Source: Pseudomonas promysalinigenes
GTDB taxonomy: Bacteria > Pseudomonadota > Gammaproteobacteria > Pseudomonadales > Pseudomonadaceae
Length of the DNA: 64,000 nt
Assembly: GCF_014269025.2 (NCBI RefSeq)
Contig: NZ_CP077094.1
Location: 1,302,001 to 1,366,000, forward strand
Reading direction: 5' to 3'
The position numbers and the translations under genes were made by a program. The notes beneath the pieces are model-generated. The model made no database searches, was not told where the DNA came from, and saw nothing but the letters and a program-made list of their open reading frames with translations. Below, in pieces: positions 16,799 to 25,931 of this stretch. The first letter of the stretch is position 1; each line of letters starts with the position of its first letter.

Positions 16799-18292
16799 AT
16801 GTTCGAATCCGCGCAAATCGGCCACAGCATCGACAAGGACACCTACGACGCAGAGGTCCCCGCGTTACGCGAGGCACTGCTCGATGCACAGTACGAACTC
16901 AAGCAGCAGGCACGTTTCCCAGTGATCGTGCTGATCAACGGCGTCGAAGGTGCCGGCAAGGGCGAAACGGTCAAGCTGCTCAACGAGTGGATGGACCCGC
17001 GCATGATCGACGTGCTCACCTTCGACCAGCAGACCGACGAGGAGCTGGCTCGGCCACCGGCCTGGCGCTACTGGCGGGCCTTGCCGCCCAAGGGGCGGAT
17101 GGGCGTGTTTTTCGGCAACTGGTACAGCCAGATGCTGCAGGGGCGGGTACATGGTGTGATCAAGGATGCCGTGCTCGACCAGGCCATCACCGGTGCCGAG
17201 CGGCTGGAACAGATGCTCTGCGACGAAGGGGCGCTGATCATCAAGTTCTGGTTCCACTTGTCGAAGAAGCAGATGAAGGCGCGGCTCAAGTCGCTCAAGG
17301 ACGACCCCCTGCACAGCTGGAAGATCAGCCCCTTGGACTGGCAGCAGTCGCAAACCTACGACCGTTTCGTGCGTTTTGGCGAGCGCGTGCTGCGCCGCAC
17401 CAGCCGTGACTACGCGCCATGGCACATCATCGAAGGCGTCGACCCGAACTATCGCAGCCTGGCGGTGGGGCGCATCCTGCTCGAGAGCCTGCAGGCGGCA
17501 CTGGCCAACAACCCGAAGGGCAAGCACCAGGGCAACGTCGCCCCGCTCAGTCACAGCATCGACGATCGCAGCCTGCTCGGCGCGCTGGACATGACCTTGC
17601 GCCTGGACAAACACGACTACCAGGAACAGCTGGTCACCGAACAAGCGCGTCTGGCTGGCCTGCTGCGCGACAAACGCATGCGCCGGCACGCCTTGGTGGC
17701 GGTGTTCGAAGGCAATGACGCCGCCGGCAAGGGCGGTGCCATCCGCCGGGTCGCCGCCGCGCTGGACCCGCGCCAGTACCGGATCGTGCCAATTGCCGCG
17801 CCCACCGAAGAGGAGCGCGCCCAGCCCTACCTGTGGCGGTTCTGGCGGCATATCCCGGCGCGCGGCAAATTCACCATCTTCGACCGCTCCTGGTATGGCC
17901 GCGTGTTGGTGGAGCGGGTGGAGGGCTTTTGTAGCCCGGCCGACTGGATGCGCGCTTATAGCGAAATCAACGATTTCGAAGAGCAACTGGTCAATGCCGG
18001 TGTGGTGGTGGTCAAGTTCTGGCTGGCAATCGATCAGCAGACCCAGCTCGAACGCTTCGAAGAACGCGAGCAGATTCCGTTCAAGCGCTACAAGATCACC
18101 GAGGACGACTGGCGCAACCGCCAGAAGTGGGACGACTATACCCAGGCGGTGGGTGACATGGTCGACCGCACCAGCAGCGAAATTGCCCCTTGGACCCTGG
18201 TTGAGGCCAATGACAAGCGCTGGGCGCGGGTGAAGGTGCTGCGCACGATCAACGAGGCGCTGGAGGGCGCTTTCGCCAAAGGCAAGAAATGA
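16799..18292 (+). CDS. pap: Polyphosphate:AMP phosphotransferase, two PPK2 domains (class II)
   Basis: 497 residues from ATG 16799 with AAGGAG 8 nt upstream. Two tandem PPK2 domains are visible, each with its own Walker A: INGVEGAGKGETVK near residue 45 and FEGNDAAGKGGAIRR near 305. A lid/Walker B region WRFWRHIPARGKFTIFDRSWYGR is found in the second. Class II fused PPK2 enzymes phosphorylate AMP to ADP with polyphosphate; in characterised homologues the C-terminal domain is the active one. The first domain has a matching NWYSQM where the second has RSWYGR, so it may be mainly structural. Confidence 0.93.
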   Translation: MFESAQIGHSIDKDTYDAEVPALREALLDAQYELKQQARFPVIVLINGVEGAGKGETVKLLNEWMDPRMIDVLTFDQQTDEELARPPAWRYWRALPPKGRMGVFFGNWYSQMLQGRVHGVIKDAVLDQAITGAERLEQMLCDEGALIIKFWFHLSKKQMKARLKSLKDDPLHSWKISPLDWQQSQTYDRFVRFGERVLRRTSRDYAPWHIIEGVDPNYRSLAVGRILLESLQAALANNPKGKHQGNVAPLSHSIDDRSLLGALDMTLRLDKHDYQEQLVTEQARLAGLLRDKRMRRHALVAVFEGNDAAGKGGAIRRVAAALDPRQYRIVPIAAPTEEERAQPYLWRFWRHIPARGKFTIFDRSWYGRVLVERVEGFCSPADWMRAYSEINDFEEQLVNAGVVVVKFWLAIDQQTQLERFEEREQIPFKRYKITEDDWRNRQKWDDYTQAVGDMVDRTSSEIAPWTLVEANDKRWARVKVLRTINEALEGAFAKGKK

Positions 18293-18411
18293 CCCAGCAT
18301 GCCGCCACGGAATGACCCTATGAATTTATTTCCCCGCATTTTCCACCGGGGCCTAGCGCTGAGCCCTTAGAATCGGCCTAAACCCATCAAGGGCTCTGGT
18401 TCGAGGACTGT

Positions 18412-19365
18412 ATGCACACAACTTCCGGCCGCTGGGGCTATGGCCTATTCCTGGCGCTGCTGACAGCACTGCTCTGGGGCATCCTGCCGATCAAGCTCAA
18501 GCAGGTGTTGCAGGTGGTCGACCCACTGACCGTCACCTGGTATCGGTTGCTGGTTTCTGGCGGGTTGCTGTTCGCCTGGCTGGCGGCCCAGCGCCGCTTG
18601 CCATCGGCCCGCAAGCTGGGGCGCAAGGGCAAAGGCCTGGTAGCGTTGGCTGTGCTCGGCCTGATGGGCAACTATGTGCTGTACCTGATCGGCTTGAAGT
18701 TGCTCAGCCCAGGCACCGCCCAACTGGTGGTGCAGATGGGCCCTGTACTGTTGCTGGTGACCAGCGTGTTCGTGTTCAAGGAACGGTTCACTCTGGGGCA
18801 GGGCATTGGTTTGGTCGTATTGCTGTGCGGGTTCGGCTTGTTCTTCAACCAGCGGCTCGAGGAGCTCCTGACCTCCTTGGGCACCTACACCACCGGCGTG
18901 CTGACCATTCTGCTGGCGACCAGTATCTGGGTGTTCTACGCCTTGAGCCAGAAGCAGTTGCTGACGGTGTGGCATTCGCAGCAGGTGATGATGGTCATTT
19001 ACCTGAGCTGCGCGGTGCTGCTGACGCCCTGGGTACACCCGTTGCAGGTGTTGCAACTGACTGGGGTGCAGGGTTGGCTGCTGCTAGCCTGTTGCTTGAA
19101 CACCCTGGTGGCCTATGGCGCATTCGCTGAGGCGCTAGCGCACTGGGAGGCATCGCGGGTCAGTGCCACCCTGGCGCTGACACCGCTGGTGACCTTCGTT
19201 GCGGTAGCGCTGGCGGCCTTGGCATGGCCTGAGTACGTCCACGCCGAAGATATCAACGCATTGGGGTATGTGGGGGCGGTGACGGTGGTGGCGGGATCGA
19301 GCCTGGTGGCGCTTGGGCCATCGCTGGTGGCGGGGTGGAAGGCCAGGCGGGCGCGCCTGGCCTGA
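18412..19365 (+). CDS. EamA/DMT-superfamily transporter
   Basis: 317 residues with about ten hydrophobic helices arranged as two EamA repeats. The opening GYGLFLALLTALLWGILPI and VDPLTVTWYR are typical of the drug/metabolite transporter superfamily, RarD/RhaT-like branch. Substrate unknown. GAGG precedes the ATG. A long stem with a T-run (19505-19541) follows at some distance. Confidence 0.85.
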   Translation: MHTTSGRWGYGLFLALLTALLWGILPIKLKQVLQVVDPLTVTWYRLLVSGGLLFAWLAAQRRLPSARKLGRKGKGLVALAVLGLMGNYVLYLIGLKLLSPGTAQLVVQMGPVLLLVTSVFVFKERFTLGQGIGLVVLLCGFGLFFNQRLEELLTSLGTYTTGVLTILLATSIWVFYALSQKQLLTVWHSQQVMMVIYLSCAVLLTPWVHPLQVLQLTGVQGWLLLACCLNTLVAYGAFAEALAHWEASRVSATLALTPLVTFVAVALAALAWPEYVHAEDINALGYVGAVTVVAGSSLVALGPSLVAGWKARRARLA

Positions 19366-19504
19366 GTGGGTAGACTAGGACTTCGCGGGTGAATCCGCTG
19401 CTCCCGAAAGCTCACACAGCCGGTAGGCGCGGGTATACCTGCGGAGGGGCCGGCACAGGCGTAATGCTGTTCACATGAGCATTTGAGTCCAGGCTTGGGG
19501 TTGT

Positions 19505-19541
19505 AAAATCCGATACACGTGATCTGGGATCGGATTTTTTT
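19505..19541 (+). terminator. Intrinsic terminator downstream of the EamA gene
   Basis: Ten-base arms (AAAATCCGAT 19505-19514; ATCGGATTTT 19529-19538) with a 14-nt loop, continuing into a run of T to 19541. It is 140 nt after the stop codon, so 19366-19504 is an untranslated tail; that stretch also holds a degenerate REP-like CGCGGGT...CCGCT at ~19384. Confidence 0.75.
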
Positions 19542-19564
19542 GGGGGGCAATCTGAGATTTTTAG

Positions 19565-19807
19565 CGCCTGTGAGATCGAGCGCCGCCCGCGCGGCGCATC
19601 GCGAGCTGCGCTCGCTCCTACGTTTGTTTCGGGCCAGTAACGCCTGTGGCAGACGCGCGCGACCGCCTGGTTCATACGACGCGATACCGCGCCATGCGCC
19701 AAGGCGTCCGCGCGCAAATCCCGCAGGCATAATTGGCCCGAAACAAACGTAGGAGCGAGCGCAGCTCGCAACGCGCCGCGCGGGCGGCGCTCGATCTGCG
19801 CTCCACC
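19565..19807. repeat. 225-bp composite REP element (BIME-like), copy 1
   Basis: A core of 225 bp (19573-19797) has 64-bp inverted arms: 19573-19636 pairs with 19734-19797, with two differences. Each arm contains two smaller palindromes: TCGAGCGCCGC...GCGGCGC and GCGAGC-TGC-GCTCGC. The ~97-bp centre is unique to this element type. The copy at 43733-43957 has the same length and about 205 of 225 identical bases. Along with the terminator this fills the 505-nt gene-free gap between the EamA gene and fumC. The left leader AGCGCCTGTG is shared with the single palindrome at 5684. Confidence 0.9.
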
Positions 19808-19870
19808 GAAGAGCTCACGCCGAGCCTCTAGGCTTGAGTGAGCAGCTCTACGGCACAAGCGCACTATCAT

Positions 19871-21265
19871 TCAGCCCTTGCTGCCTGGCGCCAGCATGTT
19901 CTCCGGCCGCACCCATTGGTCGAACTGCTCGTTGGTCAGGTACTGCAGCTCCAGGGCCGCTTCGCGCAGCGTCTTGCCCTCGGCATAGGCCTTCTTGGCA
20001 ATCTCGGCTGCTTTGTCGTAGCCAATATGCGGGTTCAACGCCGTCACCAGCATCAGGCCCCGTTCCAGGTGCGCCGCCATCTGCTCGGCGTCCGGTTCGA
20101 TCCCCGCCACGCAGTGCTGCTGGAAGTTGCGACAGCCATCGGCCAGCAGTTCGATCGACTGCAACAGATTGTGGATGATCACCGGCTTGAACACGTTCAG
20201 CTGCAGATGCCCTTGGCTTGCAGCAAAACCGATCGTCGTATCGTTGCCCAGCACTTGGCAGGCCAGCATCGACAGCGCTTCGCACTGAGTCGGGTTGACC
20301 TTGCCTGGCATGATCGAGCTGCCCGGCTCATTGGCCGGCAGACGTACTTCGGCCACCCCTGCGCGTGGGCCGGAGCCGAGCAGGCGCAGGTCGTTGGCGA
20401 TTTTCATCAACGCCACCGCCAAGGTTTTGAGCGCACCGGCCAGGCTGGTGAGCGGCTCGTGCCCAGCCAGAGCCGCGAACTTGTTGGGGGCGGTGACGAA
20501 GGGCAGGCCTGACAGAGCGGCCAGTTCAGCGGCAACCGCTTCGGCAAAGCCATGCGGGGCGTTCAGCCCCGTGCCCACAGCAGTGCCACCTTGCGCCAGT
20601 TCATACACTGCCGGCAAGGTGGCGCGGATGGCGCGCTGGGCGTACTCGAGTTGGGCGACGAAAGCTGAGACTTCTTGGCCGAAGGTGATCGGGGTGGCGT
20701 CCATCATGTGCGTACGGCCGGTCTTGACCAGCTTGCTGTGGCGCGCCGAAAGCTCGGCCAGCCCCGCAGACAACTCGGCGACCGCCGGCAACAGCTTTTC
20801 ATGCACCGCCTGGGCAGCGGCGATGTGCATGGCGGTGGGGAAGCAATCGTTGGAGCTCTGCGAGCGGTTGACGTGGTCGTTGGGGTGCACGGGCGCCTTG
20901 CCGCCGCGGCCTTGGCCGGCCAGCTCGTTGGCACGCCCGGCGATCACCTCGTTGACATTCATGTTGCTCTGGGTGCCGCTGCCGGTCTGCCACACCACCA
21001 GGGGAAACTGGTCGTCATGTTCGCCGTTGAGCACTTCGTTGGCGGCCTGTTCGATCAGCCGGGCGATGTCGGCGGGCAGGTCGCCGTTACGGTCGTTGAC
21101 CCGCGCGGCGGCTTTTTTGATCAGCGCCAGGGCGTGCAGCACCGCGAGCGGCATGCGTTCCTTGCCAATGGCAAAGTTGATCAGCGAGCGCTGGGTCTGG
21201 GCGCCCCAATAGGCGTCCTCAGGAACTTCGACCGGGCCCAGGCTGTCTGTCTCGATACGGCTCAT
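19871..21265 (-). CDS. fumC: Class II fumarate hydratase
   Basis: 464 residues. Fumarase-superfamily motifs are in order: [51 protein letters not shown] and the signature loop [15 protein letters not shown]. It interconverts fumarate and malate without an iron-sulfur cluster. Pseudomonads often use FumC under iron limitation or oxidative stress; no regulatory site was identified in the 153-nt divergent gap toward the DUF2059 gene. Confidence 0.95.
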   Translation of the reverse strand: MSRIETDSLGPVEVPEDAYWGAQTQRSLINFAIGKERMPLAVLHALALIKKAAARVNDRNGDLPADIARLIEQAANEVLNGEHDDQFPLVVWQTGSGTQSNMNVNEVIAGRANELAGQGRGGKAPVHPNDHVNRSQSSNDCFPTAMHIAAAQAVHEKLLPAVAELSAGLAELSARHSKLVKTGRTHMMDATPITFGQEVSAFVAQLEYAQRAIRATLPAVYELAQGGTAVGTGLNAPHGFAEAVAAELAALSGLPFVTAPNKFAALAGHEPLTSLAGALKTLAVALMKIANDLRLLGSGPRAGVAEVRLPANEPGSSIMPGKVNPTQCEALSMLACQVLGNDTTIGFAASQGHLQLNVFKPVIIHNLLQSIELLADGCRNFQQHCVAGIEPDAEQMAAHLERGLMLVTALNPHIGYDKAAEIAKKAYAEGKTLREAALELQYLTNEQFDQWVRPENMLAPGSKG

Positions 21266-21418
21266 GCTGCATTCACTCCATTGTCAGTCAGAATCAGCAG
21301 TTTAGGCCCTCATATGGGCGAGCGGTTCATTCGCTCGTCGTGCCACTTGAGCGCTATGCCTCTGCGGGAGCAGAATGCTCCACTCTGAGGTACCGCCTCC
21401 CTCCCTGAAGGAAATGCA

Positions 21419-21943
21419 ATGACCCGTCTCCGTGTCCTCTGCGCTGCCGTTGCCCTGGCTTGTGCCAGCGGCCAGGTGTTCGCTGCCACCGCCAGCCACA
21501 ACGCTGCCGCCGAGAAATTCCTGGCCCTGGCCAATGCCGACAAACTGGGCACCCCGGTGTACATGCAGGTGCAGCAGATGTTTGCCCAGCGCTTCGCCCA
21601 GACCAAAGCTCCTGCCTCCAAGCAGGCGGTGCTCGAGAGCTACCAGGCCAAGGCCAACGCCGCGCTGGACAACGCCATCGGCTGGAACAAGCTCAAACCG
21701 AAGATGGTCGACCTGTACACTCAGACCTTCACCGAGCAGGAGCTCAAGGACCTGGTCAAGTTCTACGAGTCGCCACTGGGCAAGAAAGTGCTGCGTGAAA
21801 TGCCCAAGGTCACCCAGCAATCGGCGCAGTTGACCCAGACCAGCCTGGAACCAGCGGTCCCTGTGGTCAACAAGCTGCTCGACGACATGACCAAGGAGCT
21901 GGACCCGAACGCTGGCAAGGCCGCGGCCCCTGCGAAAAAGTGA
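21419..21943 (+). CDS. Exported DUF2059-family protein
   Basis: 174 residues with signal peptide RLRVLCAAVALACASGQVFA. The DUF2059 core is visible in the second half: LVDLYTQTFTEQELKDLV-like text followed by KFYESPLGKKVLREMPKV. Members are periplasmic or cell-surface proteins of unknown role. The C-terminus ends in an Ala/Pro/Lys tail (AGKAAAPAKK). bolA follows 10 nt downstream. Confidence 0.82.
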   Translation: MTRLRVLCAAVALACASGQVFAATASHNAAAEKFLALANADKLGTPVYMQVQQMFAQRFAQTKAPASKQAVLESYQAKANAALDNAIGWNKLKPKMVDLYTQTFTEQELKDLVKFYESPLGKKVLREMPKVTQQSAQLTQTSLEPAVPVVNKLLDDMTKELDPNAGKAAAPAKK

Positions 21944-21953
21944 GTTTCAGCCA

Positions 21954-22250
21954 ATGAGCATGCAGCAACGCATCGAGCAGCAACTGGCCGCGCTGGCCCC
22001 ACAGCACCTTGAAGTGATCGACGAGAGCCACATGCACAGCCGTGGCCAGCAGACCCACTACAAGGCCGTGATCGTCAGCGAGCAGTTCGCCGGGCTCAAC
22101 AGCGTCAAGCGGCACCAGAAGGTGTACGCCACCATGGGTGAGCTGATGGGCCAGATCCATGCCCTGGCGATTCACACCTATACGGCCGAGGAGTGGGCCA
22201 AGGTGGGCGTAGCACCGGCCTCGCCGGTGTGTGCCGGTGGTGGCCACTGA
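21954..22250 (+). CDS. bolA: BolA-family protein
   Basis: 98 residues. The family core is clear: IDESHMHSRGQQTHYKAVIVSEQFAGLNSVKRHQ is the BolA surface with the metal-binding loop and the invariant RH before the C-terminal helix; VYATMGELMGQIHALAIHTYT follows. BolA proteins pair with monothiol glutaredoxins in Fe-S handling and also act in morphology and stress responses. It is 10 nt after the DUF2059 gene, so probably co-transcribed. Confidence 0.9.
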   Translation: MSMQQRIEQQLAALAPQHLEVIDESHMHSRGQQTHYKAVIVSEQFAGLNSVKRHQKVYATMGELMGQIHALAIHTYTAEEWAKVGVAPASPVCAGGGH

Positions 22251-22289
22251 AACCGCTTTTTCGTTCTGGTACAATTCTGCAACATCCGG

Positions 22290-22316
22290 GGGCCGCTATG
22301 CGGCCCTCGCGTTTTT
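22290..22316 (+). terminator. Intrinsic terminator after bolA / leader stem of trhO
   Basis: A 7-bp GC stem (GGGCCGC 22290-22296, GCGGCCC 22300-22306, TAT loop) is followed by TCGCG and five T residues. A good -10-like TACAAT sits at 22270-22275, so a promoter for trhO could start transcripts directly at this stem. It may therefore be both the bolA terminator and part of the trhO 5' leader. Confidence 0.6.
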
Positions 22317-22368
22317 CGTCAAACCCGGTCTGCCCCTTACGAGGGCAACCACCTGGAGATCCACCTGA

Positions 22369-23301
22369 ATGTCCCAAGCTATCGTCGTGGCGGCGCTGTA
22401 CAAGTTCGTCACCCTGCAAGATTACGTCGAGCTGCGTGAGCCGTTGCTCAAGGCCATGCTCGACAACGGCGTCAAAGGCACCTTGCTACTGGCCCACGAA
22501 GGCATCAATGGTACCGTTTCGGCCACCCGCGAAGGCATCGACGGCCTGCTCGCGTGGCTGCGCAACGACCCGCGCCTGGTGGATGTCGACCACAAGGAAT
22601 CCTACTGCGACGAGCAGCCGTTCTACCGTACCAAGGTCAAGCTCAAGAAAGAGATCGTCACCCTTGGCGTGCCAGGCGTCGACCCTAACCAGACGGTCGG
22701 CACGTACGTCGAGCCCAAAGACTGGAATGCGCTGATCAGCGACCCTGAAGTGCTGCTGATCGATACCCGTAACGACTATGAAGTGGCCATCGGCACCTTC
22801 AAAGGTGCGATCGACCCCAAGACCGAAACCTTCCGCGAATTTCCCGACTACATCAAAGCCAACTTCGACCCGAGCAAGCACAAGAAGGTGGCGATGTTCT
22901 GCACCGGCGGTATCCGCTGCGAAAAAGCTTCCAGCTATATGCTCGGTGAAGGCTTCGAGGCGGTCTATCATCTCAAGGGTGGCATCCTGAAATACTTCGA
23001 GGAAGTGCCTCAGGAAGAAAGCCTCTGGGACGGCGACTGCTTCGTCTTCGACAACCGCGTCACGGTGCGTCATGACCTGAGCGAAGGCGAGTACGACCAG
23101 TGCCATGCCTGCCGCCACCCGGTCGATGCCAAGGATCGCGAGTCCGAGCACTATTCACCAGGCGTGAGCTGCCCACACTGCTGGGACACCCTGAGCGAAA
23201 AGACCCGGCGTAGCGCCATCGATCGGCAAAAGCAGATCGAACTGGCCAAGGCCCGCAACCTGCCACACCCGATCGGTTACAACTACAAAGCCGAGGCCTG
23301 A
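22369..23301 (+). CDS. trhO: tRNA uridine(34) hydroxylase TrhO (rhodanese-related)
   Basis: 310 residues. An N-terminal acylphosphatase-like domain ([30 protein letters not shown]) is followed by a rhodanese domain with the active-site loop [13 protein letters not shown] (Cys178), and a C-terminal Cys-rich region CHACRHPVD...CPHCWDTL that may bind zinc. This is the YceA/TrhO layout; TrhO makes 5-hydroxyuridine at tRNA position 34. The next gene begins 3 nt after the stop. Confidence 0.93.
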   Translation: MSQAIVVAALYKFVTLQDYVELREPLLKAMLDNGVKGTLLLAHEGINGTVSATREGIDGLLAWLRNDPRLVDVDHKESYCDEQPFYRTKVKLKKEIVTLGVPGVDPNQTVGTYVEPKDWNALISDPEVLLIDTRNDYEVAIGTFKGAIDPKTETFREFPDYIKANFDPSKHKKVAMFCTGGIRCEKASSYMLGEGFEAVYHLKGGILKYFEEVPQEESLWDGDCFVFDNRVTVRHDLSEGEYDQCHACRHPVDAKDRESEHYSPGVSCPHCWDTLSEKTRRSAIDRQKQIELAKARNLPHPIGYNYKAEA

Positions 23302-23304
23302 CCT

Positions 23305-23937
23305 ATGACTGCCCGCCTGCTCTACGTGATGGACCCGATGTGCTCCTGGTGCTGGGGTTTCGCGCCGGTTGCCCAGGCCCTGATCGCCCAGGCCGCCGCG
23401 GCGGGCGTCGCCACGCGCGTGGTGCCAGGTGGGCTGCGCAGGGGCGGCAACGCACTGGATGGCTCGACCCGCAAGTACATTCTGGAACATTGGCAGGCCG
23501 TGGCTGAGGCCACGGGGCAGCCGTTTCGTTACGACGGCGCCATGCCTGACGGCTTCGTCTACGATACCGAGCCTGCCTGCCGTGCCCTGGTGGCCGCGCG
23601 TGAGCTGGATGCCGAACGGGTGTGGCCGCTGCTGACGCTGATCCAGCGTTCTTTTTACCAGCAGGGTGTTGATGTGACCCGCGCGCCGCAACTGGTGGAG
23701 CTGGCCCAGCAGGTGGGGTTCGATCGCGAGCGCTTCGCTGTGCAGTTCGCCAGCCACGACATCCGCGCCGCCACCGCCGCCGATTTCACCTGGGTGCAAG
23801 ATTTGGGCATCGCTGGGTTCCCAACCTTGCTGGCTGAGCGCAATGGTCAATTGGCACTGCTGACCAACGGCTACCAGTCACAGGCCACCCTGCAACCGCT
23901 GCTGGGCCGTTGGCTGCAGCAGGCTGCTTGTGCTTGA
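23305..23937 (+). CDS. DsbA-family (FrnE-like) thioredoxin-fold oxidoreductase
   Basis: 210 residues, no signal peptide, so cytoplasmic. The redox motif CSWC sits at residues ~13-16 (MDPMCSWCWGF), and the cis-Pro loop is GIAGFPTLL near residue 170. This matches the DsbA-like cytosolic subfamily. It is tightly coupled: 3 nt after trhO and overlapping the ABC exporter start by 8 nt. Confidence 0.88.
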   Translation: MTARLLYVMDPMCSWCWGFAPVAQALIAQAAAAGVATRVVPGGLRRGGNALDGSTRKYILEHWQAVAEATGQPFRYDGAMPDGFVYDTEPACRALVAARELDAERVWPLLTLIQRSFYQQGVDVTRAPQLVELAQQVGFDRERFAVQFASHDIRAATAADFTWVQDLGIAGFPTLLAERNGQLALLTNGYQSQATLQPLLGRWLQQAACA

Positions 23938-25762
23938 ACTTCCAGGGTCGCCAGACCCTGTGCCAGGGAAGCCTGCGGCTGCGGCTGATCGTCTGAGCTG
24001 GGCAGAAATACGCCGCCTGGCCCTGCACCACAAGAAAAACCTCTGGGCTGCCAATTTGGTGGCCGTGCTGGCCGCCTGCTGCAGTGTGCCAATTCCGCTT
24101 CTGTTGCCACTGCTGGTCGACGAAGTGCTGCTGGGCCATGGTGATGCCGCACTGAAATGGATGAACCATCTGTTGCCCAGCGGGTGGCAGGTCGCGGCCG
24201 GCTACATCGGCCTGATGCTCGCGGCCACCTTGAGCCTGCGCCTTGCGGCGCTGGCGTTCAACGTGGTGCAGGCCAAGCTGTTCGCGGGCCTTGCCAAGGA
24301 TATCGTCTACCGTCTGCGCATCCGCCTGATCGAGCGCCTCAAGCGCATTTCGCTGAAAGAGTACGAAAGCCTGGGCAGCGGTACCGTGACCACGCACCTG
24401 GTCACCGACCTGGATACCCTCGACAAGTTCGTCGGGGAAACCCTGAGCCGCTTTCTGGTGGCCATGCTGACGCTGACCGGCACCGCCGCGATCCTGATCT
24501 GGATGCATTGGAAACTGGCGCTGCTGATCCTGTTGTTCAACCCGCTGGTGATCTACTTCACCGTGCAGTTGGGCAAGCGTGTGAAGCACTTGAAAAAGCT
24601 CGAAAACGACAGCACCTCGCGCTTTACCCAGGCGTTGTCGGAAACCCTGGATGCCATCCAGGAGATCCGCGCGGGCAACCGCCAGGGCTACTTCCTAGGC
24701 CGTCTTGGCTTGCGCGCCCGTGAAGTGCGCGATTATGCCGTGGAATCGCAATGGAAAAGCGATGCCAGCGGCCGCGCCAGTGGCCTGCTGTTCCAGTTCG
24801 GTATCGATATCTTCCGGGCGGCGGCGATGCTGACCGTGTTGTTCTCCGACCTGTCGATCGGCCAGATGCTGGCGGTGTTCAGCTACCTCTGGTTCATGAT
24901 CGGCCCGGTGGAGCAGCTGCTCAACCTGCAATACGCCTACTACGCCGCAGGCGGCGCCCTGAGCCGGCTCAACGAGCTGCTGTCGCGCGCTGACGAGCCG
25001 CAGTACCCGGCCGCTTGCGACCCGTTCGTCGGTCGCGAAACGGTGGGCATCGAAGTGCGCGACCTGCGCTTTGCCTATGCCGATGAGCCGGTGCTCGACC
25101 AGCTGGATCTCACCATTGCCCCCGGCGAGAAGGTGGCCATCGTCGGGGCCAGTGGCGGTGGCAAGAGTACCTTGGTGCAACTACTGCTTGGCCTTTACAG
25201 CGCCCAGGCGGGAACCATCCGCTTTGGCGGGGCCAGCCTGCAGGAAATCGGCCTTGAAACCCTGCGCGAAAACGTCGCCGTGGTGCTGCAACACCCCTCG
25301 TTGTTCAACGACAGCGTGCGTGCCAACCTGACCATGGGGCGCGAGTGCACCGATGAAGCCTGCTGGCAGGCGCTGCGTATTGCCCAGCTGGACGCCACCA
25401 TCGCCGCCTTGCCCCAGGGGTTGGACAGCGTGGTCGGGCGTTCCGGGGTGCGTCTGTCCGGTGGCCAGCGCCAGCGCTTGGCGATTGCCCGGATGGTGCT
25501 GGCCGAGCCAAAGGTGGTGATTCTCGATGAAGCCACTTCTGCGCTGGATGCCGCTACCGAGTACAACTTGCACCAGGCTCTGGCGCGTTTTCTCAGTGGC
25601 AGGACCACACTGATCATTGCCCACCGCTTGTCGGCGGTTAAGCAGGCCGATCGGGTGCTGGTGTTCGACGGTGGGCGTGTGGCCGAAGATGGCGACCATC
25701 AGCAGCTGATTGCCGAGGGCGGCCTTTATGCCAAGTTGTATGGGCACTTGCAGCAGACCTGA
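23930..25762 (+). CDS. ABC exporter half-transporter (fused membrane and ATPase domains)
   Basis: 610 residues with a GTG start inside the end of the DsbA-like gene. The N-terminal ~330 residues form a six-helix type-I ABC exporter domain. The ATPase has Walker A GASGGGKST, signature RLSGGQRQRLAIARMVLAEP, Walker B VVILDEATSALD and switch HRLSAVKQAD. It should work as a homodimer exporting a lipid, peptide or small molecule; nothing nearby identifies the substrate. Confidence 0.88.
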   Translation: MLELPGSPDPVPGKPAAAADRLSWAEIRRLALHHKKNLWAANLVAVLAACCSVPIPLLLPLLVDEVLLGHGDAALKWMNHLLPSGWQVAAGYIGLMLAATLSLRLAALAFNVVQAKLFAGLAKDIVYRLRIRLIERLKRISLKEYESLGSGTVTTHLVTDLDTLDKFVGETLSRFLVAMLTLTGTAAILIWMHWKLALLILLFNPLVIYFTVQLGKRVKHLKKLENDSTSRFTQALSETLDAIQEIRAGNRQGYFLGRLGLRAREVRDYAVESQWKSDASGRASGLLFQFGIDIFRAAAMLTVLFSDLSIGQMLAVFSYLWFMIGPVEQLLNLQYAYYAAGGALSRLNELLSRADEPQYPAACDPFVGRETVGIEVRDLRFAYADEPVLDQLDLTIAPGEKVAIVGASGGGKSTLVQLLLGLYSAQAGTIRFGGASLQEIGLETLRENVAVVLQHPSLFNDSVRANLTMGRECTDEACWQALRIAQLDATIAALPQGLDSVVGRSGVRLSGGQRQRLAIARMVLAEPKVVILDEATSALDAATEYNLHQALARFLSGRTTLIIAHRLSAVKQADRVLVFDGGRVAEDGDHQQLIAEGGLYAKLYGHLQQT

Positions 25763-25931
25763 CAGCGTGGCCGGTGCGGGCCAGTTGGTGGGTGGACCCG
25801 CTCCCGGTGTTGCGGCTGCGCGGCACCGCAGCTTTTAGGTCTAAATATTCCTCTCCTTGTCGATGGCAAATGGCCTACGCTGAACTGGTCTGGGTTGATT
25901 CAAGTCTTATCTGCTCTGTGACAGGGACTCA

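Noticed and set aside
19412..19870. Minus-strand 152-aa frame over the first 225-bp repeat
   Set aside because: The translated text is repeat palindrome sequence that recurs at 43.7 kb in an intergenic spot; it is not a conserved protein.
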